64,000 nucleotides of DNA from Pseudothioclava sp033100795 (lineage in GTDB: Bacteria > Pseudomonadota > Alphaproteobacteria > Rhodobacterales > Rhodobacteraceae), in contig NZ_JAWLVI010000006.1 of the NCBI RefSeq assembly GCF_033100795.1, positions 1 to 64,000 on the forward strand, read 5' to 3'. A program made the position numbers and the translations under genes. How positions within the stretch are numbered: the stretch's first letter is position 1; every line of letters begins with the position of its first letter. Positions 1-7,815 of this stretch are shown here, one piece after another. Under the pieces are notes generated by a model that saw only the letters and a list, made by a program, of their open reading frames with translations, made no database searches and was not told the DNA's origin.

Positions 1-58
1 CAGCCGCGTCCTTCGATGTTCCGGATTTCTTGTTCATCTTCGCTCCATAATGGCTGCG

Positions 59-295
59 ATGAACCAGAAATACTCCGTTACGAAAACCGAAAATCTGTCC
101 CACAGGCGCTGACGTCAGACACTCGCCGAGATCGGGCGCATCCTAGCCGCGGGCGTCATCCGGCTGAACGTTGCACAGTCCAGCGGTTTATCTGCTGAGA
201 GCGGAGACAGTTTCGTGGACTTCTTGCACCGAAAGAGCGGTGGTCGTCGTGCAAAACCTATCCGCATCGGAGGAATTCATGAAGCATCACAATAA
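59..295 (+). pseudogene. Small accessory ORF interrupted by one TGA, upstream of DUF2924
   Basis: An ATG at 59 opens a frame that reaches a TGA at 110-112 and then continues open to TAA at 293-295. The part after the TGA has a coherent protein-like sequence (RQTLAEIGRILAAGVIRL, then a polar tail). The stop lies in CGC-TGA-CGT, so a single C-to-T change of CGA would explain it. The 3' end overlaps the DUF2924 start at 279 by 17 nt, which fits translational coupling in an intact ancestor. Its function is unknown; small ORFs of this kind seem to accompany the DUF2924-recombinase pair in Rhodobacteraceae (recalled, not searched). A sequencing error or readthrough cannot be excluded. Confidence 0.5.
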
Positions 296-779
296 GATAA
301 CTGCTACGCAGCCGGGGAATGATCCAAACCTGGACCAGACGGTGCTGTCGCGCCTGGCCGCCCTGAAGGCGATGTCGGTCAAGGAGCTGAAAGCCGAATG
401 GGAAAAGCTCATCGGCACCTCGGCGCCGAACAACAGCCGGGCGTTTCTTGAACTGCGGATCGCCTATCGGCTTCAGGAACTGACTTACGGCGGCCCCGAC
501 CGGGACACGCGGCGTATGCTGGACTTGCTGGCCGACGAGGTCGAAGGCCACGCCCGGCGCAAGCATCAGATCGCAGATCCCCGCAATCCCGTGACGGGCA
601 CAAAGCTTCTGCGCGAATGGGACGGCGTCGAGCACACCGTGACCGTGCTGAAGGACGGCTTCGAATGGCGGGGACGCAAATTCAAATCCCTCTCCGCCGT
701 CGCCCGCGAAATCACCGGCACGCGCTGGAATGGGTATCGATTTTTCGGCTTGCGGGAACGCCAGCGGGAGGATGTCTGA
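279..779 (+). CDS. DUF2924 domain protein
   Basis: A 166-aa protein matching the DUF2924 pattern: an N-terminal helix with RLAALKAM, then ELKAEWEKLIG and a Phe/Leu-rich RIAYRLQELTYGG segment. A small beta-rich C-terminal part follows, with LLREWDGVEHTVTVL and FKSLSAVAREITGTRWNGYRFFGL. The start at 279 is chosen over the longer frame from 171 because GGAGGA lies a few bases upstream. Its TGA overlaps the recombinase ATG (TGATG), so the two are probably co-translated. DUF2924 proteins usually precede phage-type serine recombinases; a role as recombination accessory or directionality factor is inference. Confidence 0.8.
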   Translation: MKHHNKITATQPGNDPNLDQTVLSRLAALKAMSVKELKAEWEKLIGTSAPNNSRAFLELRIAYRLQELTYGGPDRDTRRMLDLLADEVEGHARRKHQIADPRNPVTGTKLLREWDGVEHTVTVLKDGFEWRGRKFKSLSAVAREITGTRWNGYRFFGLRERQREDV

Positions 780-2098
780 TGGACTTCACCTCCCGCCCCA
801 ACCGCCGCCTGCGCTGCGCTATCTACACCCGCAAGTCGAGCGAGGAAGGCCTCGACATGGAATTCAACAGCCTCGACGCTCAGCGGGAAGCCTGCGAGGC
901 GTACATCGCCAGCCAGAAATCCGAAGGCTGGGCCTTGGTGCGCGATCAATATGATGATGGCGGCATTTCAGGTGGAACATTGGAGCGCCCCGGGCTGAAG
1001 CAGTTGCTGGCCGATATCGAGGACGGTCTCGTGGATGTGGTCGTCGTCTACAAAATCGATCGTCTGTCGCGCTCTCTGATGGACTTCTCCAAGCTCGTAG
1101 AGGTCTTCGACCGGAACGGCGTGACCTTTGTCTCGGTGACGCAGTCCTTCAATACGACCACCTCGATGGGGCGCTTGACGCTGAACATCTTGCTGTCCTT
1201 TGCCCAATTCGAACGCGAAGTTACGGCCGAGCGCATCCGTGACAAGGTGAAGGCCTCGCGCATGAAGGGCATGTGGATGGGCGGCTATGTGCCCCTCGGC
1301 TATGATATCGTCGACCGCAAGCTGGTCCTGAATGAAGAGGAAGCCGCCAAGGTCCGCATGGTGTTTGAGCGCTTTGTTGAGGTAGGCTCTGCCACCGTTC
1401 TGGCCCGCGAACTGCGCAACGATGGGTTCCGCAGCAAACAAGGCGCGCTGATCGATAAGGGCTACCTCTATCGCCTGCTGAACAATCGCGTCTATCGCGG
1501 TGAAGCCGTCCACAAAGGCAAGTCCTATCCCGGGGTGCACGAGGCCATTATCGACGCGCGGCTCTGGGAACAGGTGCATGACATCATGGGGGAAAGTCCC
1601 CGCAAGCGGGCGAACAACAGTCGGACGCAAACGCCTGCGGTGCTCAAGGGATTGCTCTTCACTGCCACCGGCGCAGCCATGACCCCCTCCAGCACGAAGA
1701 AGGGCGCGCGTCGGTATCGCTACTATGTCTCCATGGACCTTCTCAAGAACAGGGAAACGCCCGAGGATGGCATCCCGAGGCGCTTGCCGGCCGACACTGC
1801 CGAGGCTGCCGTCATCACAGAAATCCGCCGTGTTCTGCGAACGCCGGAAACCACGGCACAGGTTATTGCCGCGCTGGACCGCGACGACATCTCTGAGAAG
1901 GATGCAATCGAAGCACTCCAGCACTTCCCCAAGCTTTGGGATCAGCTCTTTCCGGGCGAACAGACCCGCATCATTCAGTTGCTCGTCCGGCGCGTCACAG
2001 TGACCGCTGAAGGCCTCGTCATCGACTTGCGCACCGACGGCATTGCGGGCGTCATGCGGGACATGATGGTTCCACGCCAGCTTGAGGCCGCAGAGTGA
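779..2098 (+). CDS. Large serine recombinase (resolvase/invertase superfamily)
   Basis: A 439-aa site-specific recombinase. The N-terminal resolvase domain (about residues 10-160) carries YTRKSS near residues 16-21 with the nucleophilic serine, YDDGGISGG, and KIDRLSR. A recombinase (PF07508-like) domain covers about 185-290 (GYVPLGYD, LNNRVYRGE). The following region (LLFTATGAAMTPSS...YRYYVS) aligns with the zinc-ribbon position of large serine recombinases but lacks the usual cysteines. The start at 779 overlaps the DUF2924 stop by one base. It should integrate, excise or invert DNA for this module; target sites are not visible. Confidence 0.9.
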   Translation: MDFTSRPNRRLRCAIYTRKSSEEGLDMEFNSLDAQREACEAYIASQKSEGWALVRDQYDDGGISGGTLERPGLKQLLADIEDGLVDVVVVYKIDRLSRSLMDFSKLVEVFDRNGVTFVSVTQSFNTTTSMGRLTLNILLSFAQFEREVTAERIRDKVKASRMKGMWMGGYVPLGYDIVDRKLVLNEEEAAKVRMVFERFVEVGSATVLARELRNDGFRSKQGALIDKGYLYRLLNNRVYRGEAVHKGKSYPGVHEAIIDARLWEQVHDIMGESPRKRANNSRTQTPAVLKGLLFTATGAAMTPSSTKKGARRYRYYVSMDLLKNRETPEDGIPRRLPADTAEAAVITEIRRVLRTPETTAQVIAALDRDDISEKDAIEALQHFPKLWDQLFPGEQTRIIQLLVRRVTVTAEGLVIDLRTDGIAGVMRDMMVPRQLEAAE

Positions 2099-2502
2099 TG
2101 GCTGCGCCCGACACCATTCAGGTTTTCGTTCCTCTCAAGGTGCGCAAAAAGAACGGGCGGCCCAAAATCTTGCCGCCCGCTGATTACCTGCCCAGCGAGG
2201 ACAACACCCAAGATCCGCATATTCTGCGCGCCATTGGCCGCGCCTGGGCCTGGCGCCGGCGGATGGAAGCGGGTGAGTTCGGAACAGTGCGCGACCTAGC
2301 AATCGCTGTGAACCTCGCCGAGCGGCATGTCAGCAGGCAGCTGCGCTTGGCCTACCTCGCGCCTGAGGTCTTGAAACGCCTGGTGTTTCGGCGGGAGGTG
2401 TCTGCCGTGACCGTGATGCAGCTCACCGAATGCGCGTTCCTGTCATGGCACGAGCAGGCTGGCGTGGTGTTTGGTGAAACAAATTTGCTAAGTCGACCCT
2501 AA
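2098..2502 (+). CDS. HTH accessory protein of the recombinase module
   Basis: A 134-aa basic protein. The middle (FGTVRDLAIAVNLAERHVSRQLRL, given here only as its position, about residues 60-85) reads as a helix-turn-helix, followed by YLAPEVLKRLVF, so it likely binds DNA. The ATG at 2098 overlaps the recombinase TGA (TGATG); a GTG three bases earlier is possible. It is usually the third gene of DUF2924-recombinase modules. Control of the recombinase or of site choice is a reasonable but untested guess. The C-terminus (after about residue 120) looks like low-constraint sequence. Confidence 0.65.
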   Translation: MAAPDTIQVFVPLKVRKKNGRPKILPPADYLPSEDNTQDPHILRAIGRAWAWRRRMEAGEFGTVRDLAIAVNLAERHVSRQLRLAYLAPEVLKRLVFRREVSAVTVMQLTECAFLSWHEQAGVVFGETNLLSRP

Positions 2503-2545
2503 CCGGCCGTTCAAACACGCCACAGCTAAATGCGGCTTCGAGCCC

Positions 2546-2986
2546 TTATCGTCTGTATTTTACAAACGGTGTCATGCTTGCAACGCGGTCATATAATTTG
2601 CGTGCCGCCTTGTTGGTTGTGGTTGTTAGCCAGAAAGTCTGCGCCGCATCGTTTTCGTCGGCATCGGCATAGACCGCTTCAATGAGCGATTGCCCAACAC
2701 CACCGCCCCTTACGGATGGGTCAACAAATAGGTCTTGCATATAGCAGCGAGGCCCCCAATCTGACGTCGATCGAAGATAGAAATAATGGGTAAAACCAAC
2801 AAGTTTTCCACCTTGTTCCGCTACGAAACAGAACGGCTCACCCGTTTTGCCTTTTAGAGCATCCCAAACTCGATCAGTGGTCCTGTCCTCAACTTCCCGT
2901 TCGTAAAACGCGTTGTAGCCGCACCATAGCATTTGCCATTCGGCCTTGTCGGCTTCCTTAATGCGGCGAATTACTGTCGTTGTCAT
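2546..2986 (-). CDS. GNAT-family N-acetyltransferase
   Basis: A 146-aa GNAT protein. It shows the central beta strands (PFCFVAEQGGKLVGFTHYF), an acetyl-CoA pyrophosphate-binding loop (DLFVDPSVRGGGVGQSLIEAV, motif A at about 88-107), and a C-terminal WLTTTTNKAARKLYDRVAS motif typical of the family. The substrate is unknown. It stands alone on the minus strand between a recombinase module and toxin-antitoxin genes, a common cargo position. The ATG is preceded by AAGGTA at suitable distance. Confidence 0.85.
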   Translation of the reverse strand: MTTTVIRRIKEADKAEWQMLWCGYNAFYEREVEDRTTDRVWDALKGKTGEPFCFVAEQGGKLVGFTHYFYLRSTSDWGPRCYMQDLFVDPSVRGGGVGQSLIEAVYADADENDAAQTFWLTTTTNKAARKLYDRVASMTPFVKYRR

Positions 2987-3338
2987 TTGAAGTACCTTGC
3001 GATTGCTGAGGCCAGCAGAGCCTATAAGCTACAAAAGCTCAATGTCTCAAAAGTCCCGCTTTGCAGACCTGTGTCTCGATCGGAGCGAATGACCGGAAGC
3101 CGGTGATATCAACCGTCCTTTCGCCCGCCCCACGGATTCGAAACGCATTTTGCTATCGGTTGAACTTTCGAAAAGGGCGCTCGCCAAAAATCTCCAAACA
3201 TCTGTAATTAAACACTATTTTGAAAGCGTCCTTCTAGGGGCATAGGGCGGTCGATTAGAGACAAATGCGGTTCAGAGACCGATTTAGACCTTTCGGACAG
3301 TCTCCGAAGGGCGGTCGCCTCATCTAAACCCCTTTGAA

Positions 3339-3369
3339 ACCAAAAGAAAAAAGGCCCCCGCAAGGGCCC
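3339..3369 (-). terminator. Rho-independent terminator downstream of parDE
   Basis: On the minus strand a GGGCC/GGCCC hairpin with a short loop (arms 3353-3357 and 3364-3368) is followed by a T-rich run (complement of 3340-3352). It lies about 150 nt beyond the parE stop. Confidence 0.55.
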
Positions 3370-3405
3370 ATCTTCGGTTTCGGCAAGTTTAGGTGGCGGA
3401 GGGAA

Positions 3406-3423
3406 CGGGTCTGGCGGCGAACC
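3406..3423 (+). repeat. 18-bp direct repeat, copy 1
   Basis: The 18-mer CGGGTCTGGCGGCGAACC occurs exactly here and again at 3490-3507, 84 bp apart. It may be an attachment-site remnant or a chance duplication next to mobile cargo. Confidence 0.6.
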
Positions 3424-3489
3424 CTCTCTACACCTTAAGTCCTTGTAATTATTGAGATCGACGTGAGTTCGAAAGTCATTTGGCTCAAG

Positions 3490-3507
3490 CGGGTCTGGCG
3501 GCGAACC
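3490..3507 (+). repeat. 18-bp direct repeat, copy 2
   Basis: Exact second copy of the 18-mer at 3406-3423; it ends 8 bp before the 3' end of parE. Confidence 0.6.
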
Positions 3508-3515
3508 ACTATTGC

Positions 3516-3833
3516 CTACAACGACCCAAAGTCATCCTGAAAGCGGCTGAGCTGGTGCATGCGCTCATGAAGGATGGTGACAATGCCAATATCGCCATTC
3601 GAAAGATGGCGCCAATAAACGAAATGGCGTTCGTACCGAAAGAAAAAACCGTTCACGCCAAATGCTGCTGGTATGGGCTTCGAGACGAGCCCATGAGTTG
3701 CAATCCGATCAAACGCCGCAAATAGGCCGGTGACATATTGCGCAGCTTGTTCCTCACCCCACTTATCAAGGGTGTAGCGGTAAATTTCATCTAGGCGATG
3801 TGAAGCCCCCGCCTGAATTCGGATTTCAGGCAT
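3516..3833 (-). CDS. parE: ParE/RelE-family toxin
   Basis: A 105-aa ParE-type toxin. The N-terminal helix pair (ASHRLDEIYRYTLDKWGEEQAAQYVTGL region) and the later beta strands (GFFFRYERHFVYW, IGIVTILHERM) match the ParE/RelE fold. ParE toxins act on DNA gyrase; RelE relatives cut mRNA. The sequence alone fits ParE better because of the partner. It starts 4 nt after the stop of the ParD-like antitoxin gene, so the two form one leftward operon. Confidence 0.8.
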   Translation of the reverse strand: MPEIRIQAGASHRLDEIYRYTLDKWGEEQAAQYVTGLFAAFDRIATHGLVSKPIPAAFGVNGFFFRYERHFVYWRHLSNGDIGIVTILHERMHQLSRFQDDFGSL

Positions 3834-3837
3834 CAGG

Positions 3838-4092
3838 CTATACCCGGTTCCGCGCGATAACCTCAGCTGCCGTCAGCGGTTTGTAGGTCTCCTCTGGCGC
3901 AGCGAAGGCATGGGCCAACTCAGCCTTTAGCCGTTCGAACGCCTCGGCCTCAACCCGTTCTTTGTCACGCCGGATCAAGTCGCGTATGTACTCGCTGACA
4001 TTCTCATAGGAGCCCTCATCGCCGACGTTGGCTGAGACAAAGTCGCTCAAGGCTCCACCGACGCGGACTGTCATTGTAGTCGTTCGGGACAT
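3838..4092 (-). CDS. parD: ParD/CopG-family antitoxin
   Basis: An 84-aa protein with a ribbon-helix-helix N-terminus (MTVRVGGALSDFVSA) and the ParD hallmark SEYIRDLIRRDKE at about residues 35-48. The C-terminal half should wrap the toxin. The start at 4092 is chosen over an upstream frame opening at 4143 because GAGGAGAA lies just ahead of this ATG. It is encoded first in the operon and should repress its own promoter. Confidence 0.8.
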   Translation of the reverse strand: MSRTTTMTVRVGGALSDFVSANVGDEGSYENVSEYIRDLIRRDKERVEAEAFERLKAELAHAFAAPEETYKPLTAAEVIARNRV

Positions 4093-4155
4093 TACGCTTC
4101 TCCTCACCACAAAACCGTATTCATTATAACCAAATTTGCACACACATCAAGCTTG

Positions 4156-4390
4156 TCACGCCTTCGGCGACACGTCCTTTATCGCAGCCTGCAGAAGCAG
4201 CGTCACGTTCTCGGCGGTGAACTTGTAGCCCTTCCCATCCGGGATGCGCGTGGCGGAGATGGGATACTTGGGTCGGCGCGGATCGATGCCAGCGACCCCG
4301 GAACCGCTCGCGCCCTGTCGAGAACTCATTCCCGAAGTCACCTGGCGACAGCCCGAACTCTTCGGTAAGCGCCAGTTTGCCAGGCCATCA
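4156..4390 (-). pseudogene. Decayed fragment of an unknown small protein
   Basis: Two minus-strand frames join into one coherent protein C-terminus: KLALTEEFGLSPGDFGNEF...RERFR in one frame and VAGIDPRRPKYPISATRIP...AAIKD in another. Removing one G from the GGGG run near 4296-4300 fuses them. A TGA just upstream of the first segment closes the frame, so the N-terminus is lost too. The family is not named; similar C-termini occur in small phage or plasmid proteins (recollection). It fills the gap between two toxin-antitoxin loci. Confidence 0.5.
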
Positions 4391-4434
4391 TTGGTAGTCA
4401 TTGACTACACAGTCGCCACGGGCTACATAGGGCC

Positions 4435-4689
4435 ATGAAAGAAATCGTCTACTCGAAAACCGCCCAGAAGGCGCTCATGCGAATGCCACGGAACTGGGCC
4501 ATTCGAATTCGCGATAAGATAATTGCCTATGCCGCCGACCCGGCTTCGCAAGCGAACAATGTCAAAGCGCTGCAGGGCATGGATGGGATGCTGCGGTTGC
4601 GGGTGGGAGACTGGCGGATTGTGATGTGCGACGGCGTTGTGCTTGAGATCCTGGACGTCAAAGCGCGCGGCAGTGCTTACAAGGAGTGA
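4435..4689 (+). CDS. RelE/HigB-type toxin
   Basis: An 84-aa RelE-superfamily toxin: YSKTAQKALMRMPRNWAIRIRDKI forms the N-terminal helices, then NVKALQGMDGMLRLRVGDWRIVMC, and a last strand VVLEILDVKARGSAY. Such proteins cleave ribosome-bound mRNA. It precedes its antitoxin, overlapping or abutting it, in the toxin-first order typical of HigBA-like pairs. Confidence 0.85.
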   Translation: MKEIVYSKTAQKALMRMPRNWAIRIRDKIIAYAADPASQANNVKALQGMDGMLRLRVGDWRIVMCDGVVLEILDVKARGSAYKE

Positions 4690-4694
4690 GCGAA

Positions 4695-5051
4695 ATGAAT
4701 GAAATGGTGACCATCCCCAAAGACGAATATCTCCGCCTCAAGGCGATCGAAGAGGATATGGCTGATCTGAATAGTGCAGCCGACGTCTTGGCCCGGATCA
4801 AAGCTGGAACCGAGGAGCTGATCCCCTCTGCTGTTGTCGACCGTTTTCTGGCCGGTCATGCGCCTTTGACCGTCTGGCGCGAGTACCGCGGGTTGTCGCA
4901 AGCTGAATTGGCGCGCCAGTCAGGCGTGAACCGTATACAGATCATCGACATCGAAGCGGGTCGCAAAACCGGGTCCGCCGCGACGCTCAAGAAATTGGCC
5001 ACCGCGCTGCAGGTTGACATGGATGACCTGTTCGATGATCGAGGCCGGTGA
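4695..5051 (+). CDS. Xre-family antitoxin (HTH)
   Basis: A 118-aa antitoxin. The N-terminal half (VTIPKDEYLRLKAIEEDMAD) resembles toxin-binding prevent-host-death-type segments. The C-terminal half is an Xre/Cro HTH (WREYRGLSQAELARQSGVNR, then IEAGRKTGSAATLKKLATAL). The ATG at 4695 sits 8 nt after AAGGAG, which overlaps the toxin stop; a GTG at 4686 is less likely. It neutralises the toxin and should autoregulate the operon. Confidence 0.85.
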   Translation: MNEMVTIPKDEYLRLKAIEEDMADLNSAADVLARIKAGTEELIPSAVVDRFLAGHAPLTVWREYRGLSQAELARQSGVNRIQIIDIEAGRKTGSAATLKKLATALQVDMDDLFDDRGR

Positions 5052-5103
5052 CATGCTGGGCAAGGGCACCGCATCACTAACTCAAGGCAAGACTTAAACC
5101 TGG

Positions 5104-5886
5104 ATGGACACCCTTTTCTTCATCATTTCCAAGCTGATCGGCCTATGCCTTCAAGTCGAAACTTGGCTGGCTGTCGCTCTGGCAACTGCTGCTGTTGCCA
5201 GTTTATTTGGGCGCAAACGTCTTTCGGCTTCGCTATCAGCTGCAACTTTTCTTGCCGTCACCCTGATCAGTATTTTCCCGATTGGCGAAGTTCTCCTCGC
5301 TCCGCTTGAGGCTGAGTATGCGACTCGAAACATGCCCGAGCAGGTCGATGGGATCGTCGTTCTTGGCGGCGCCGAGTCCCCTCGAAAAACGCTGCGATGG
5401 AACCAGCCGCAACTGAATGATGCCTCCGAGCGCCTGGTCGCGGCAGCGAGCTTGGCCATAGCTTATCCCGAAGCCCGGATTGTCTATGCTGGCGGAAGCG
5501 GGAGATTGCTAGATGCCGTTGCCGGGCGCGCCCCTCATCCACCGATCGCAATTGATGTCTTGAGTTCGCTCGGGATAGATCTTGGTCGCGTCACTTGGGA
5601 AGATCAGTCCCGGAACACGGCGGAAAATGCTCAGCTGTCCTTCGACCCAGTCCAGCCTGAGCCCGGTGAAACCTGGGTCCTCGTAACAAGCGCTTTCCAC
5701 ATGGGCAGAGCCATTGCAAGCTTCGAGGCCGCAGGGTGGCAAGGCGTTGTTCCCTATTCTGTGGATTATAGAACAGGCAGTTTCACGGGCGGGATAGGTT
5801 GGGATTTCTCATCGAACCTTGAAGACCTGAATACTGCCATCAAGGAATGGGTCGGTCGACTGGCCTATCGGTTGGCCGGCCGTTGA
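5104..5886 (+). CDS. YdcF-family (DUF218) membrane protein
   Basis: A 260-aa protein. Two N-terminal hydrophobic segments (about 5-32 and 43-65) precede a DUF218 domain starting at QVDGIVVLGGAE. The family motifs follow: ARIVYAGGSG, EDQSRNTAENA and LVTSAFHMGRAIASFEAAGW. Members such as SanA, ElyC and YdcF act in envelope or peptidoglycan-precursor homeostasis; the exact reaction is unknown. It ends 3 bp from the convergent galU stop, at the edge of the polysaccharide locus. Confidence 0.85.
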   Translation: MDTLFFIISKLIGLCLQVETWLAVALATAAVASLFGRKRLSASLSAATFLAVTLISIFPIGEVLLAPLEAEYATRNMPEQVDGIVVLGGAESPRKTLRWNQPQLNDASERLVAAASLAIAYPEARIVYAGGSGRLLDAVAGRAPHPPIAIDVLSSLGIDLGRVTWEDQSRNTAENAQLSFDPVQPEPGETWVLVTSAFHMGRAIASFEAAGWQGVVPYSVDYRTGSFTGGIGWDFSSNLEDLNTAIKEWVGRLAYRLAGR

Positions 5887-5889
5887 GGC

Positions 5890-6714
5890 TCAAACCAACC
5901 CATCGCGCTCCGCCACATGCATTATGGCTTGCAAGAACCCTTTCACAGACCCGCAGTCGAAGCGCTGGCCATTCAGCGTGACGGCCTCCACCTGACCCGC
6001 AGCAGCTTGGGTGTTGATCGCGTCCGCCAGTTGGATTTCACCACCGGCGCCGGGCGCTTGGCCACGCAGGATTTCAAAGATGTCAGGCGTCAGGACATAG
6101 CGGCCGATCAAGGCCAGGTTTGACGGGGCCTCTTCAAAGGCCGGCTTTTCGACCAGGCCCGCAACACTGCCCACGGCCGAGCCGCTCTGTACCACGCCGT
6201 ATTTCGAGATGTCGGGGCCGTTTACTTCCGTGATCGACAATTGCGTGAGACCTGAGGCTTCGTACCCTTTGACGAGATCGGCGGTCACGCCCGCACCCTC
6301 GTAGGTCAGGAAGTCGTCGGCCAGGAGCACCGCGAATGGGTTATTGCCCACAGCGCGTTCTGCGCAGAGGACCGCGTGACCAAGGCCCAACTGCTCTGGC
6401 TGGCGCACGAAAATGCATTCGACACCCTGAGGCAGGATGTTGTGCACCATTTCGGCTTGGTCCGTCTTGCCCTTGGACCGCAGCGCAGCTTCCAGTTCCT
6501 GATTACTGTCGAAGTGGTCTTCGATCGCCCGCTTGTTGCGTCCCGTTACAAAGATCAGCGTATCTATCCCAGCCGCGATGGCTTCTTCGGCCGCATATTG
6601 GATGAGCGGCTTGTCCACGATCGGCAGCAGCTCCTTCGGCATGGCCTTGGTAGCGGGCAAGAAGCGGGTGCCGAAACCGGCAACGGGAAATACAGCTTTG
6701 CGAACGGGTTTCAT
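5890..6714 (-). CDS. galU: UTP-glucose-1-phosphate uridylyltransferase
   Basis: A 274-aa GalU. It makes UDP-glucose from UTP and glucose-1-phosphate, feeding UDP-sugars to the polysaccharide. The nucleotide-binding motif GFGTRFLPATKAMPKELLP lies near residues 14-32, followed by DKPLIQYAAEEA, FVTGRNKRAIEDHFD, and VLLADDFL with the acidic metal-binding position. A TTG at 6729 would add five residues; the ATG at 6714 fits the family start. It is downstream of galE and the NusG paralogue, with 15 nt between genes, so probably one transcript. Confidence 0.93.
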   Translation of the reverse strand: MKPVRKAVFPVAGFGTRFLPATKAMPKELLPIVDKPLIQYAAEEAIAAGIDTLIFVTGRNKRAIEDHFDSNQELEAALRSKGKTDQAEMVHNILPQGVECIFVRQPEQLGLGHAVLCAERAVGNNPFAVLLADDFLTYEGAGVTADLVKGYEASGLTQLSITEVNGPDISKYGVVQSGSAVGSVAGLVEKPAFEEAPSNLALIGRYVLTPDIFEILRGQAPGAGGEIQLADAINTQAAAGQVEAVTLNGQRFDCGSVKGFLQAIMHVAERDGLV

Positions 6715-6729
6715 AATCAGTTTTCTCAA

Positions 6730-7746
6730 TTATTCTTGGGTATAGCCGTTGGGATTAGATGATTGCCAGTTCCAGGTGGTCCTGCACATGTCGGCAACTT
6801 CAAGCTTGGCCTTCCATCCGAGAAGGCGCTCGGCTTTGTCTACCGCCGCCAGACTGCGCGCCACATCGCCCTCGCGGCGCGGCCCAATTTCATAGGGCAC
6901 GGGGCGTCCTGAGGCGTGCTCAAATGCTTTCACCATCTCGATCACCGTTGCACCGTGGCCCGTACCGACATTAATGGCCTCGCACCCCGTGGAGGTCGCT
7001 GAAAACGCGATAGCGGCCAAATGGGCCCGCGCCAGATCTTCGACATGAATGTAATCGCGCTCTCCGGTTCCATCTCGAGTGTCGTAATCAGCGCCGAAAA
7101 CATTCAGGTGCTTCAAACGCCCGACTGCGACCTGCGAGATGTACGGAACGAGATTGTTCGGAATTCCATTGGGATCTTCACCGATGCGGCCCGAAGCATC
7201 CGCTCCCACCGGATTGAAATACCTCAGCAGTACAGCACTCGCATCTTTCCATGATGCTGCCCAATCGCGAATGATTTCCTCGATAAAGTACTTGGTACGG
7301 CCATACGGGTTTGCCGGCTGCAGAGGATGGTATTCGTCATAAGGCAGGTATTTGGCCTCACCATAGACTGTCGCAGAGGAGGAAAACACGATCCGACGGC
7401 AATCGTGGCGTTGCATGGCTTTCAACAGCTCAATCGAACCAGAAACATTCTGCGCATAATATTCGAGCGGCTTTTCGTTGGATTCCCCGACAGCCTTTAG
7501 CCCTGCGAAATGGATAACGGCTTCGGGTCTGAAACTTGCAAACGCCCCGCCCAATCTGCCCGCATCCTGGATATCACCTTCACAGATTTCGAAGTCAGCG
7601 TTAGCTAGCTGTTTGACGCGCCTCAGCGCTTCAGGCGAGCTATTTGAATAGTTATCAAAAACAAGGACTTCATGGCGCTCGCGCAGCAGCTGCAGCAACG
7701 TGTGGCTTCCAATATATCCTGCTCCGCCAGTGACCAGAATTTTCAT
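6730..7746 (-). CDS. galE: UDP-glucose 4-epimerase
   Basis: A 338-aa extended SDR epimerase interconverting UDP-glucose and UDP-galactose. NAD-binding GGAGYIGSHTLLQL is at the N-terminus. The catalytic set is SSSATVYGEAKYLP and the YGRTK (YxxxK) motif near residues 148-152. RYFNPVGADASGRIGEDP and the GTGEGERDYIHVEDLA-like segment (here GTGERDYIHVEDLA) are diagnostic. It is followed by galU and supplies UDP-galactose to the capsule pathway. Confidence 0.94.
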   Translation of the reverse strand: MKILVTGGAGYIGSHTLLQLLRERHEVLVFDNYSNSSPEALRRVKQLANADFEICEGDIQDAGRLGGAFASFRPEAVIHFAGLKAVGESNEKPLEYYAQNVSGSIELLKAMQRHDCRRIVFSSSATVYGEAKYLPYDEYHPLQPANPYGRTKYFIEEIIRDWAASWKDASAVLLRYFNPVGADASGRIGEDPNGIPNNLVPYISQVAVGRLKHLNVFGADYDTRDGTGERDYIHVEDLARAHLAAIAFSATSTGCEAINVGTGHGATVIEMVKAFEHASGRPVPYEIGPRREGDVARSLAAVDKAERLLGWKAKLEVADMCRTTWNWQSSNPNGYTQE

Positions 7747-7815
7747 TTGAGCTCCGCCAATCTTTTCAATGTTATGTGCCGATAGCGTATGAGGCCCCAG
7801 CAGTTCAATGCGTTG

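Larger units (their letters stand above)
59..2502 (+). mobile_element. DUF2924 - serine recombinase - HTH module
   Basis: Four tightly packed + strand frames (a decayed small ORF, DUF2924, a large serine recombinase and an HTH protein) overlap by 17, 1 and 1 nt. Such compact sets are a recurrent mobile module in alphaproteobacteria. I see no flanking direct repeats that would mark its ends, and the left boundary may lie outside the window. Confidence 0.55.
2987..3515. other. Non-coding stretch with terminator and 18-bp direct repeat
   Basis: About 530 bp without a convincing gene. It contains a minus-strand terminator-like hairpin (3339-3369) and the first copy of an 18-bp direct repeat (3406-3423), with the second copy at 3490-3507. 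The text around 3392-3424 (GGCGGAGGGAACGGG...) resembles the 3' end of a tRNA gene read from the minus strand, but no T-loop or cloverleaf could be built. Confidence 0.5.

Noticed and set aside
968..1924. 318-codon minus-strand frame opposite the first serine recombinase
   Set aside because: The + strand recombinase has clear catalytic motifs; the antisense frame has none.
3381..3470. A tRNA gene on the minus strand
   Set aside because: Only the last ~15 bases resemble a tRNA 3' end; no T-loop, anticodon arm or acceptor pairing could be made.
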